64,000 nucleotides of DNA from Pseudoalteromonas gelatinilytica (lineage in GTDB: Bacteria > Pseudomonadota > Gammaproteobacteria > Enterobacterales > Alteromonadaceae). The first letter of the stretch is position 1, and the number at the start of each line of letters is the position of its first letter. A program made the translations under genes and the position numbers. The notes beneath the pieces are model-generated. The model ran no database searches. It had not been told where the DNA came from and was given only the letters and a program-made list of their open reading frames with translations. Shown here one piece after another: positions 32,847-42,131 of the stretch. The stretch is from assembly GCF_001641615.1 (NCBI RefSeq), contig NZ_LRRU01000020.1, forward strand, positions 268,525 to 332,524. The letters are read 5' to 3'.

Positions 32847-34244
32847 ATGTTTAAGCGTAAAAAAATAACAACAACGGGTGCTTTGTTTAGCTCATCGCTG
32901 TTATTGATCTCGGCAGCTCATGCCACAACACCTCAATATAAAGATCAACAAGCTTTGCATGATATTGCAAATGCCGTTTCTAAAGCACGTATAGAGCAAG
33001 ATATTCAAACGCTGGTTGATTTTGGCACTCGCCATACTCTATCTGAGACGAAATCAAATAAACGTGGTATTGGTGCTGCAAGACGTTGGATCAAGTCTGA
33101 GTTTGAGGCGATTTCTAAAGCCTGCGGTAACTGCCTAGAAATCATCGAAGTAAAAGACACTATATCCGGTGAAAAGCGTATTCCAAACCCGGTTGAAGTG
33201 GTCAATATTGTGGCTATTCAGCGCGGTCAAGTTGATGCGAACCGAATGGTTATGATGTCGGGTGATATTGACTCGAGAGTGTCTGATGTAATGGACTATA
33301 CCTCAGATGCGCCAGGGGCTAACGATAATGCATCTGGTGTGGCTGGCGTGCTGGAATCGGCGCGTGTTTTATCAAAGTATAAATTTAATGGCTCAATTGT
33401 TTATGCAGCTTTATCTGGTGAAGAGCAAGGCTTGTTTGGCGGTAAAATTTTAGCTAAATATGCACAAGAGCATAATTGGCGTGTTCATGGTGTTTTAAAC
33501 AACGACATGATTGGTAATTCAACCGGCATTAATGGGGTGACAGATAACACAACTGCACGTATCTTCTCTGAAGGTACTCGCGTTATTGAAACCAAAGAGC
33601 AAGCCCATAAACGCCGTTTTACCGGTGGTGAAGTTGACTCTGCAAGTCGTAACCTTGCACGTTACATTGATACAATCGCAGATCGCTACATTGAAAATCT
33701 GGATACCATGTTGGTATATCGACTCGATCGTTTTGGTCGAGGAGGGCATCACCGTCCATTTAACGATGTTGGCTTTGCCGCTGTGCGTATAATGGAAACC
33801 AACGAAAACTATAATCAACAGCATCAAGACTTGCGTACTGAAGATGGTATTACCTACGGTGACACCATTGACCATGTTGATTTTGCCTATGCGGCGAAAT
33901 TAACGTCACTTAATGCAGTGACAATGGCTTCAATGGCATGGGCTCCAGCGCCACCAACGGGCGTTAGTATTTCCGGTGCAGTAAAGCCAAGTACAACATT
34001 AGCGTGGCATAAAAGCGATGATCCAACGGTGGTCAGTTATAAAATCTATTGGCGTTACACGAGTGAGCCACAATGGCAATTTAGCCGCGATGTTGGCAAC
34101 GTCACCGAAGCAACCCTTAAAAATGTTGTTATCGATAACTACTATTTTGGTGTTGCCGCTGTAAACAAAGACGGTATTGAATCACCGGTTGTATTTCCTG
34201 GCGATGTTGGCGCGTTTGAATGGCCAGACAAATCAACTAAATAG
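32847..34244 (+). CDS. secreted M28 family metallopeptidase
   Basis: A 465-residue exported peptidase (signal peptide to about residue 26, AHA). The M28 aminopeptidase motifs are there: GANDNASGVAGVLESAR (metal Asp), SGEEQGLFG (catalytic and metal Glu), NNDMIGN (metal Asp). The first metal ligand differs: the family's GHxD is here SGDIDSR, so His is replaced by Asp140. A fibronectin-III-like domain follows the catalytic part (residues ~365-465). It overlaps the convergent histidine kinase gene by 8 bases. AAGGAG precedes the ATG. Confidence 0.88.
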   Translation: MFKRKKITTTGALFSSSLLLISAAHATTPQYKDQQALHDIANAVSKARIEQDIQTLVDFGTRHTLSETKSNKRGIGAARRWIKSEFEAISKACGNCLEIIEVKDTISGEKRIPNPVEVVNIVAIQRGQVDANRMVMMSGDIDSRVSDVMDYTSDAPGANDNASGVAGVLESARVLSKYKFNGSIVYAALSGEEQGLFGGKILAKYAQEHNWRVHGVLNNDMIGNSTGINGVTDNTTARIFSEGTRVIETKEQAHKRRFTGGEVDSASRNLARYIDTIADRYIENLDTMLVYRLDRFGRGGHHRPFNDVGFAAVRIMETNENYNQQHQDLRTEDGITYGDTIDHVDFAYAAKLTSLNAVTMASMAWAPAPPTGVSISGAVKPSTTLAWHKSDDPTVVSYKIYWRYTSEPQWQFSRDVGNVTEATLKNVVIDNYYFGVAAVNKDGIESPVVFPGDVGAFEWPDKSTK

Positions 34245-36393
34245 GAATTGTAAGGTCATAGCGGACACCTCCCAGTTCGCTATGAACAGCTGTAATATGC
34301 CAGTTATGGGCTTCGACAATTTGTTTTACTATCGCAAGCCCAATTCCTGAGCCTGACTGTTTAACCGTTTTTAAGTCTGGCACTCTATAAAGATGGTCAA
34401 AAATCTTTGCTAAACTTTCATCGCTGACACCAGGGGCTGAATCTTCATAGCAGATTAAAAGCTGTGTTTGGTTTTGGCTAATCGTCAAATTAATCTTACC
34501 AGGGTGATTTGTGTACTTAAGTGAATTACTGATTAAGTTTGCAAATAACTGTGAAAGCCGTGTTGCATCGCACTCAAAGTTTAATTCATCAGCAACATTT
34601 TGTGAGAATCTCACTTCAAATTTATCAAGCTGGATCAGCATATCTGCGTGTAAGCTTTGGAAATACTCAGCTGCATTAATTGTTGTTACGTTGAGCTGAA
34701 AGCTACTTTGCTCTAAAAGTGAAATTTTATTTAAATCAGTTACTAAAGTTGCCATGTCGGTGATTTTTTGGTTGAGTTTTTCGTATGTAAGCTCATTAAA
34801 TTGAGTTAAGCCTGCTTGGAGCGTTTCAAGGTGTAAGCGCAACCCGGTTAATGGACCACTTAACTCGTGAGCAACTTGTGATAATAACTTACTACGTTGA
34901 CTGATTTGTTTATCTAGATAATTTCGGCGCTGTTCAATAAGCTGTTTTCTTTGTCTTACTCGTAATAAAGCAATGCCCATTACAGCTAAAAGAAGGCTAA
35001 ATAATAAAATGCTGTATAAGATAGTTTGGCGCTGTGAAGCAATTGCTTGGCTTTTTTCATTGTCTTGGAGCTTTAAATCTTGAATGGCCAAATCGCGGTC
35101 GCGCATCGCAATGGAGTTTTGCAGCTCCGCTAAACGTTGATTGTAGTTGTTGCGGGCAAAGCCTTTTTCAAGCTCTGTAATAGTCCGTTGGTACGAAAAT
35201 GCCTGTTTGTAATCAGCTTGTTGTACTGCCACAGTGATCAAATGTTCTAGGGCTGTGATTTGCTTTTGCAGCTTATTTTTTTGGTTGCTTAACTTGTAGG
35301 CTTGCTCAGCAAAATGTTTAGCTTGTTCGTGCTCAGTAGAGCCAATGTATAGCTTTGCTAATGTGAGTAATACATCAATATATAAGTGATCGTCTTGCTT
35401 GAGTTCAGTGATCACTTGTTTTTCAATGGTTAATGCCTGAGTTGCTTTATCGACTTCGAGCAAATTTATCGCAATATTATGGTTTGCCCAGGCAGTATTT
35501 CGTGTGCTGTTATAACTTGCGAACACCTGTTGAGCCTCTTGTGCGTATTCAAGTGCTGCATTGTAGTTTTTTAGCCCATATTCGCATTGGGATAGTTTAA
35601 CTAAACTATGTCCGATATCAGAAAGTGAACCCGTTTGCCTATCAAAACTAAGGGCTATAATAAATTCGCTCTTTGCTTTTTCGTATTGTTCTAAATCTAA
35701 ATAACTTTGGGCAATTGAATAACTTATGCCTGCTTGTAATGAGATGGACGGTGACATCTGCTGAATAACTTCACGGCGTTTTAGCTTATATTCTAGAGCA
35801 AGCGTAAACCGGTCTAACTGCTCAAGATTACGCGAATAACCATGGTAGAGCATTTCTTTTTGTTTTAAAGTTAATTCACGATTTTTGTCGTGTATATAAA
35901 CCTCAAGCAAGTTCAAGGCTGCTTGATACTCGCCTGCATTATGATAAGCACTGACAAGGCTCGCCACGGCATCAATTTCATAATCGATAAGTTGTAAACG
36001 CTGAAACAGGGCGACATTTTGTTGCGATAAATTGATTGCAGATACTAAGTCACCTTCTCTGTAGGCGAGGCGGGCTTTTGCAAGATATAACTCGCTGTAA
36101 ATGGGGGCGTCGCTTTTGTATTTAGGGCTTGCTTCAAGTTCATCAATGATAGTTTGCGCTTGTTGAAATTGGCCGAGGTGTATGTGAACGTGAATTAATC
36201 TAACGTTAAAACTGACTTGTTCTGCAAGGCTGGCGGACTCAATAAGCTTTTTATCGATGGCTTTTAAATAGTCATATCGTTTTTGGTAGTCACTGATTGT
36301 TCTGGCTTCATCAATGTTGTGTTGCAGTGTTGATGCAAAAGCACTGTTCATTGATAAGGCAAAGTACAGAATTACAGAGGCTTTAAGTTTCAT
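34237..36393 (-). CDS. TPR-containing sensor histidine kinase
   Basis: A 718-residue kinase: signal peptide, periplasmic region of ~430 residues made of repeated TPR-like helices (for example AGEYQAALNLLEVY, LEQYEKAKSEF, LKNYNAALEYAQEA), one membrane helix at ~458-477, coiled coil, dimerisation box with the phospho-His at residue 509 (AHELSGPLT) and an ATPase domain (NLISNSLKYT, GSGIGLAIVKQIVE). No response regulator is beside it, so the partner is encoded elsewhere. The external TPR domain suggests that it senses a protein or peptide. Confidence 0.9.
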   Translation of the reverse strand: MKLKASVILYFALSMNSAFASTLQHNIDEARTISDYQKRYDYLKAIDKKLIESASLAEQVSFNVRLIHVHIHLGQFQQAQTIIDELEASPKYKSDAPIYSELYLAKARLAYREGDLVSAINLSQQNVALFQRLQLIDYEIDAVASLVSAYHNAGEYQAALNLLEVYIHDKNRELTLKQKEMLYHGYSRNLEQLDRFTLALEYKLKRREVIQQMSPSISLQAGISYSIAQSYLDLEQYEKAKSEFIIALSFDRQTGSLSDIGHSLVKLSQCEYGLKNYNAALEYAQEAQQVFASYNSTRNTAWANHNIAINLLEVDKATQALTIEKQVITELKQDDHLYIDVLLTLAKLYIGSTEHEQAKHFAEQAYKLSNQKNKLQKQITALEHLITVAVQQADYKQAFSYQRTITELEKGFARNNYNQRLAELQNSIAMRDRDLAIQDLKLQDNEKSQAIASQRQTILYSILLFSLLLAVMGIALLRVRQRKQLIEQRRNYLDKQISQRSKLLSQVAHELSGPLTGLRLHLETLQAGLTQFNELTYEKLNQKITDMATLVTDLNKISLLEQSSFQLNVTTINAAEYFQSLHADMLIQLDKFEVRFSQNVADELNFECDATRLSQLFANLISNSLKYTNHPGKINLTISQNQTQLLICYEDSAPGVSDESLAKIFDHLYRVPDLKTVKQSGSGIGLAIVKQIVEAHNWHITAVHSELGGVRYDLTIPI

Positions 36394-36616
36394 AGTGGGG
36401 TTTATTATTATTTTTATTCCTAACTAGTCTAGCATGTCATTCTTTTAAGTGGGAATGATTTGCTTTTATAGCTAAAAAGAATTGCATTATGCAACTATGC
36501 CTCTTGCATCTTGCAAATACTCAGCCCAATTGTTCATAACGTCTTGTTTTAGAATGAGTTGTATTTTGGAATGGTTACTGCTTTGAGTAATAACACATCC
36601 ACAGGAGAGTGTAATT

Positions 36617-38806
36617 ATGAAAAGTAACATACCCGCTTACCTAATAACCGCACTTGCAACTGGCTTCGTAAGTGCAGCACCATTTGAACAGTGCCCAAGT
36701 AAGGCATTTTTAATTCAAGGTTCGCCTGCGCAAATGTATGGCGTTGACCTGGTATCAGCCAAAACCACCGTGCTTGCAGCGTCAATGGATTTTTCAACAG
36801 AAACGAATAACGACAGCGTTAATGCGGTTGGCTTTAATTATCAAGACCAATATATGTATGGCTTTAGTAAACAAGCACCAAAAAGTGTTGTGCGTATTGG
36901 TGACGATTATGTTTTACAACGTTTGACTGTAAATGGCCTGCCAGATACCAATTTTTATGTTGGTGATATTCATGTAAATAGTGAAACTAATCAGGCGATT
37001 TACTATTTATACCACCCTAAATTTGGTTTATATGGCATTGATTTAACTGAAGAGGCCGACGAGTATCAGGCACAATTAGTTGCAGGCTCAGCGAACTGGA
37101 ATTTAGCTATTTATGATTTTGCTTTTCATCCACACAGCAATCTTTTGTATGCGGTTGAGTCAAACGGCGACCTCTATGAAATAAATTTAGATAACCAGAC
37201 ACCCACTTTTGTCGCTAACCTCGACATAGCAGGTGATACCGGTGCTAATGGTGCAGGCTATTTTGATGTACAAGGCCAGTTTTATTTTAGTAATAACCGC
37301 AGCGGTAAAATCCATAAAGTAGATTTGAGCACCAGCCCTGTAATGGGTTATACGCCTACTGCTTCAGTGTTTACCTTAGGGCCAACATCGAATCAAAATG
37401 ATGGTGCACGCTGTGCTATTGCTGAAGTAAAAGTAACTGATAATTCTATCGACTTTGGTGATGCACCCATGCCATATAAAACAGCACTTGCTCATAGTGG
37501 TGCCCGCCATTTGTTTGACCCTAATGAAGACCAATCAAATTTAGTTTATTTAGGAGCCGTTGTTGATGGCGAAAATATTAACACACCTGCTGATTTACAG
37601 GCTTCACCGGTCGATAGTTCAGATGATGGTGTGAGATTTGTTACTGATTTTGTTGCAGGCTCTACCAGCCAGGTAATAGTGACCGCACCTAATGATAATG
37701 GGTATTTATATGCTTGGTTCGATTGGGATCAAAATTTCCAGTTTGATCCAGATGAAATCACAGTGAGCAAGTATCGCTTAAATCAAGGTGATAACAGTGT
37801 GCTGGTTGATGTACCGAGTGATGCTGTGATGGGAGCAACATGGGCACGTTTTCGTGTCACAGATGGCAGCGAAGCTAACCCAATTACCGCAAGTGGTGGG
37901 GTAACAGGCGGCGAAGTGGAGGACTATCCGGTAACCACTTATGGCAGTTTGGTATACCCAAGTGAGAATGGTTGGGTAACCCTTGCCTATGAAGATCAAT
38001 GGCCTTTCGCTGGTGACTATGACTTTAACGATTTAGTTGTAAATTATCGTACTACATTGATTGATAAAGAAGGCCAGGCCATGGGCTACAAGATTGAAGG
38101 GGAATTAGTTGGCATTGGTGCTGATTTTCATAATGGCTTTGCAGTACGCTTGTACCAAACGATAGCCGATGGTGCTGATAAGCGAATATTAAGAAATCAG
38201 ATTGATACAAGTTCAATTAATTTAACTATAGATGGCGAAACACAATCACATTCTATTTTAGAGCAAGGGGTTGAGGATGCTATTTTTATTATCATGCCAG
38301 ATACATGGGATTTTACAGATAAGCAATCAAGCTGTAGTTACTTTAGAACTGAAACAGGCTGTGATACCAACAGCAAAGTTTCGTTTAGTTTAACTGTTTC
38401 ACTTCAAAGTGGAGTAACAACAATAGAAGCCCCTAAATATACTTTAGATCCATTTATTTTTGCGGCTCAAGATCACTACCATGGTGAGTTTTTAGTTGGA
38501 CAAAACCCACGCGGTTGGGAAGTTCATATTAAGAATCAACAACCAACCGAAAAATTCAATGCACAATTATTTTCAATCAATGGCTCTGATGATGCGAGTA
38601 ATAGTGCTCAAAGTTATTATTTCCAAACAGAAACAGGCCTACCTTGGGCAATGGAGATTGGTAGCGCATGGGCGCACCCAAAAGAGAGTGTTGATATAAC
38701 ACATGCGTATGGTGACTTTAGAGCATTTGCTGAATCAGCAGGACGAGATAAGCCTCTTTGGTTTAATAATGCAAAACTTGCAAATGTTATTTTACGAGGA
38801 GAATAA
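36617..38806 (+). CDS. LruC/GEVEDY-domain surface protein
   Basis: A 729-residue secreted protein with a signal peptide to about residue 20. Residues ~25-270 look like a beta-propeller-type region; then a DFGDAPMPYKT ... GEVEDYPV domain (GEVED type, ~275-445); then a LruC domain starting AYEDQWPFAGDYDFNDLVVNY and running to the end. The clustered Asp residues in the GEVED and LruC parts suggest calcium binding. Such proteins occur on the cell surface of marine bacteria. A small lipoprotein gene follows 2 bases later and should be its partner. Confidence 0.85.
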   Translation: MKSNIPAYLITALATGFVSAAPFEQCPSKAFLIQGSPAQMYGVDLVSAKTTVLAASMDFSTETNNDSVNAVGFNYQDQYMYGFSKQAPKSVVRIGDDYVLQRLTVNGLPDTNFYVGDIHVNSETNQAIYYLYHPKFGLYGIDLTEEADEYQAQLVAGSANWNLAIYDFAFHPHSNLLYAVESNGDLYEINLDNQTPTFVANLDIAGDTGANGAGYFDVQGQFYFSNNRSGKIHKVDLSTSPVMGYTPTASVFTLGPTSNQNDGARCAIAEVKVTDNSIDFGDAPMPYKTALAHSGARHLFDPNEDQSNLVYLGAVVDGENINTPADLQASPVDSSDDGVRFVTDFVAGSTSQVIVTAPNDNGYLYAWFDWDQNFQFDPDEITVSKYRLNQGDNSVLVDVPSDAVMGATWARFRVTDGSEANPITASGGVTGGEVEDYPVTTYGSLVYPSENGWVTLAYEDQWPFAGDYDFNDLVVNYRTTLIDKEGQAMGYKIEGELVGIGADFHNGFAVRLYQTIADGADKRILRNQIDTSSINLTIDGETQSHSILEQGVEDAIFIIMPDTWDFTDKQSSCSYFRTETGCDTNSKVSFSLTVSLQSGVTTIEAPKYTLDPFIFAAQDHYHGEFLVGQNPRGWEVHIKNQQPTEKFNAQLFSINGSDDASNSAQSYYFQTETGLPWAMEIGSAWAHPKESVDITHAYGDFRAFAESAGRDKPLWFNNAKLANVILRGE

Positions 38807-38808
38807 TC

Positions 38809-39294
38809 ATGAAACATTATACTTTAGTAATCATTAGCTTAATGTTATCGGCGTGTGGTGGCGGTGGAGAAGGTAGTACTTCAACCAAGGCGGAAAGTAC
38901 AACGGTTACGCAGACACCCACCACAAGTACTCCGCCACCAGAAACAACACCTCCAGAGACGAGTACAGATCCTGTGACAATGGTCGACTTAACAATTGCT
39001 CCTGAATTTGATTTAAGTAGCAAAATTGAGCTGAGTGTAGATGTAGATTTGAATATGGGTGATAGCAGAGCCTACTTAAATATCTGCTTAAAAGATGATG
39101 ATAATAAAGCAGATTACAACCAATGCTTATTGCGCGCACCTTTAAAGCAAAGCAAGTTAACCTCGACTGTGATGCTTGCAAATAGTGCATTAGAGCTGGT
39201 GGCAGAAGTTTGGTTTTATGATTCTCAAAATGAGCCACTTCGTTTTCATTGGCAGCATGAAGAAGGGCAATCAGCAGTGTTCACTATTCGTTAA
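38809..39294 (+). CDS. small lipoprotein with Thr/Pro-rich stalk
   Basis: A 161-residue lipoprotein (lipobox LSAC, Cys16) with GGGG after the cysteine, a ~45-residue Thr/Ser/Pro-rich linker and a ~100-residue C-terminal beta domain with two cysteines (NICLKDD, NQCLL). The start is two bases after the LruC gene's stop with GAGGAG before it, so the two are co-translated. It could anchor or display the LruC protein on the outer membrane. I do not recognise the C-terminal domain. Confidence 0.75.
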   Translation: MKHYTLVIISLMLSACGGGGEGSTSTKAESTTVTQTPTTSTPPPETTPPETSTDPVTMVDLTIAPEFDLSSKIELSVDVDLNMGDSRAYLNICLKDDDNKADYNQCLLRAPLKQSKLTSTVMLANSALELVAEVWFYDSQNEPLRFHWQHEEGQSAVFTIR

Positions 39295-39376
39295 ACATGA
39301 GTGATCGATTTTATGATTTATTCAGTTTAATTTTAATAGAGTTAATATTTTCAACAGCTTGAAAGAGGATTTTGTT

Positions 39377-40729
39377 ATGCAATATGTTCAACAGATACTG
39401 CAATCAGTAAAAGAGTCTAATTCAAATGAGCCTGAGTTTTATCAAGCTGTTGAAGAAGTACTTTCATCAATTAGTCAGCTAGTTGAAGGTAATAGCGTTT
39501 ATCAACAGCAAGCAATTCTTGAGCGATTAGTAGAACCTGAAAGACAAATTATTTTTAGAGTACCCTGGCTTGATGACAATGGTTTAGTGCAAGTTAACCG
39601 TGGTTTTAGAATTGAATTTAGCTCAACATTAGGCCCTTATAAGGGGGGCTTGAGGTTCCATCCGAGTGTCAATCAAAGTGTGGTTAAGTTTTTAGGCTTT
39701 GAGCAAATTTTAAAGAATGCACTTACCGGCTTGCCATTGGGAGGCGCTAAAGGCGGTGCTGACTTTAATCCCAAAGGAAAAAGCGACAATGAAATTATGC
39801 GTTTTTGTCAGTCATATATGACTGAACTTTATCGTCACATAGGTGCTAACACAGATGTACCTGCAGGAGATATTGGCGTTGGGGCGAGAGAAATTGGTTA
39901 TTTATTTGGTCAATACAAACGGATTACTAATCAATTTCAGGGGGTACTAACTGGTAAGCCTGAGATTATGGGAGGGTCTTCACTGAGAACTGAAGCTACT
40001 GGCTATGGTGTTGCGTATTTTTTGAATGCTATGTTAGACGCTAAAAGTGATTCATTGAGGGGTAAGCGATGCTTAGTTTCTGGTGCTGGAAATGTAGCAT
40101 TGTATTTGATGGAAAAGCTTGACCAATACGATGCTGTTATTCTTAGCTGTAGTGATTCAAAAGGAACCTTATATTGTAAAGACGGACTTGATGTAGCTCT
40201 TGTTAAACACTTAAAAAATGAGCGTGGCGCTGAGCTTAGGGATTATTTGAATGAGCATAAAAATGCCGAGTTTACACCCGTAAACCAATACCCTAGCGAT
40301 GGACACCAAGTATGGCGATATGAAGCAGATATTGCTCTTCCTTGTGCGACACAAAATGAAATTACTAAAAAAGATGCAGAATCATTGGTTGAAAATGGCT
40401 GCTCTGTTGTATGTGAAGGCGCAAATATGCCAACCACAGCTGATGCGCTAAAAGTATTTAAAGAGCACAATGTCTTTTTAGGGCCAAGCAAGGCTGCAAA
40501 TGCAGGTGGTGTTGCAACGAGCCAATTTGAAATGGCTCAAAACTCAAGCATGCAAAAGTGGCGCCCTGAACAAGTTGATGAAAAACTTCAACAAGTTATG
40601 AAATCTATTTTTGAAACTATTTCAACGACAGCTAAGAAGTACTCGAATGAACATGGCTTGGTGCTTGGTGCGAATATAGCAGGTTTCGAACGAGTTGCGG
40701 ATGCAATGTTAAAGCAAGGAGTTGTGTAA
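39377..40729 (+). CDS. gdhA: NADP-specific glutamate dehydrogenase
   Basis: A 450-residue hexameric GDH of the E. coli GdhA type (447 residues), aligning along its whole length: LERLVEPERQIIFRVPW, GPYKGGLRFHPSVN, LPLGGAKGGADFNPKGKS with the catalytic Lys and Asp, and GANIAGFERVADAML at the end. It makes glutamate from 2-oxoglutarate and ammonia. I chose the ATG at 39377, seven bases after AGAGGA; an in-frame TTG at 39359 overlaps that site. Confidence 0.95.
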   Translation: MQYVQQILQSVKESNSNEPEFYQAVEEVLSSISQLVEGNSVYQQQAILERLVEPERQIIFRVPWLDDNGLVQVNRGFRIEFSSTLGPYKGGLRFHPSVNQSVVKFLGFEQILKNALTGLPLGGAKGGADFNPKGKSDNEIMRFCQSYMTELYRHIGANTDVPAGDIGVGAREIGYLFGQYKRITNQFQGVLTGKPEIMGGSSLRTEATGYGVAYFLNAMLDAKSDSLRGKRCLVSGAGNVALYLMEKLDQYDAVILSCSDSKGTLYCKDGLDVALVKHLKNERGAELRDYLNEHKNAEFTPVNQYPSDGHQVWRYEADIALPCATQNEITKKDAESLVENGCSVVCEGANMPTTADALKVFKEHNVFLGPSKAANAGGVATSQFEMAQNSSMQKWRPEQVDEKLQQVMKSIFETISTTAKKYSNEHGLVLGANIAGFERVADAMLKQGVV

Positions 40730-40751
40730 CTTTTCGGAATTAAAGTTAAAT

Positions 40752-42053
40752 AGACATCCATTTTTTAAAAAAGACACCCACTTTTAATATGTAAAAAGTA
40801 AATAGTCACAGCTTTTGGTTGAGCTAATTTTGTATTTAAATGATGTTTAGTTCTTTTACATTATCCAGATTTAAGAGTTGGTAATTTAGTTTTAGATAAA
40901 GTTATTTTCAGAAGATAGACATTTTCTATTTATAAAAAATAGAGTAAAAAGTAGTTCAAGTGCTCTAAATTCAACAAAATAAAGCTTGGCTATTAGTTAT
41001 TGAGCTTCTTCTCTTTCGTTTCATGCGATTTGAATAAGTAGTTATAGCTTGCTCTTTACCCGCTGTATTTTTAAACGAGCGGGTAAAGGAAGTGGTGAGT
41101 GTGAGCCAGTTTTCAGTACAGATGTTTAATCTTTCAAGTATTGGTAACGAATTTTCCGAAATTTTGCCTGGCTTATTTTCTCGTATTGAGCGCCCAGTAC
41201 AATCTACAAGTTTTAGGTATGTTTCAAGCTCAAATGGCAGTCCCTTAGGCATGTGTTTGCGTGGTTTATCGGCGAAGCGCATTAGTGATTTTGGTTGTTT
41301 ATTATTTTGTGCTGCATTAATTCTAGATTTAATACTGGTGTAGTCAGAATCTTCGGGTAAATCAGCCACTTTTGCTCTTACAGGGTTTAGGTCAACATAC
41401 GCAAGGCAAGCGGCAAGTGCAGCTTCATCAAGTAAAGCTTGTGATTTAAAGCGACCTTCCCAAAACCGCCCTTTGCATCCATCTTCTAGATTCGCTTTTC
41501 GTGCAATGCTCTCATTAAGCACACGCATAAACCAACTAATACTGCTGAGTCGTTCTCGATATAAATTAACTCTGGCATTAACCGCAACGAGTTCGGCTTG
41601 TGTTAGTAATTCGCCATTTAAGAATCGTTGACATAAGAATGTACTTTTAAATACCTTATGCCACCTAATCAGAATCGCTCTATTATTCAAACGCTTTGCT
41701 TTTGCTATATCGATGTGAAGGACCAAATGCGTGTGGTTACTCATAACGGCGTAGGCGCAAATATCAATACAAAATATCCTGCCAAGTTGAAGAAGTTTGT
41801 TTTCAACCCAATCGCGCCGGTGTTCATATGAACGTCCAGTTAGTGGATCTAGTCCGCACAAATAAGCGCGACGAACACAGCGTGAAATACAGTGATAGTA
41901 GGGGGTGTTTGAAACGCTAATTAAGTTTCTACGTGGGGTTGCCATGCTCTTCTCCTCCATGAGTTGAACAATATAAGTTTAGTCATAATTTTGAAAAGTG
42001 AGAAATTTAAAATTGGGTGTCTAAATTATTTTCTATTCATAATGTGGGTGTCT
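40752..42053. mobile_element. RAYT element with paired inverted end motifs
   Basis: The Y1 transposase gene is bracketed by two motif copies on each side. On the left are AGACATCCA (40752-40760) and AGACACCCA (40772-40780). On the right, inverted, are TGGGTGTCT at 42014-42022 and again at 42045-42053. The surroundings (AAAAAAGACACCCACTTTT versus AATGTGGGTGTCTTAA) extend the match. This looks like a ~1.3-kb REP/RAYT-type element inserted between gdhA and an acyl-CoA ligase gene. Confidence 0.7.
40971..41945 (-). CDS. REP-associated tyrosine transposase (Y1/HUH family)
   Basis: A 324-residue protein of the Y1 transposase family. YHCISRCVRRAYLCG is the N-terminal block; AVMSNHTHLVLHI contains the HxH metal motif; the catalytic Tyr is in AACLAYVDLNPVRAK. 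The length and the RFWEGRFKSQALLDE block fit the long RAYT branch common in Alteromonadales. All catalytic parts are intact, so it may be active. I prefer the ATG at 41945, placed after GGAGGAG, to the one at 41960. Confidence 0.9.
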   Translation of the reverse strand: MATPRRNLISVSNTPYYHCISRCVRRAYLCGLDPLTGRSYEHRRDWVENKLLQLGRIFCIDICAYAVMSNHTHLVLHIDIAKAKRLNNRAILIRWHKVFKSTFLCQRFLNGELLTQAELVAVNARVNLYRERLSSISWFMRVLNESIARKANLEDGCKGRFWEGRFKSQALLDEAALAACLAYVDLNPVRAKVADLPEDSDYTSIKSRINAAQNNKQPKSLMRFADKPRKHMPKGLPFELETYLKLVDCTGRSIRENKPGKISENSLPILERLNICTENWLTLTTSFTRSFKNTAGKEQAITTYSNRMKRKRRSSITNSQALFC

Positions 42054-42074
42054 TAATAAATTTCTTAATAAATT

Positions 42075-42102
42075 AAAAAGCTCAGGCGGGGCTGAGCTTT
42101 TT
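42075..42102 (-). terminator. terminator of acyl-CoA ligase gene
   Basis: Stem AAAAAGCTCAG / CTGAGCTTTTT with a 6-base loop, 30 bases after the ligase stop on the minus strand; U-run in both directions. Confidence 0.85.
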
Positions 42103-42131
42103 AAATTAGGTTATATTTTGCAAGCAAATGA

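Noticed and set aside
33519-33875. 118-residue minus-strand frame within the M28 peptidase gene
   Set aside because: Lies wholly within a clear gene and has no domain-like pattern.
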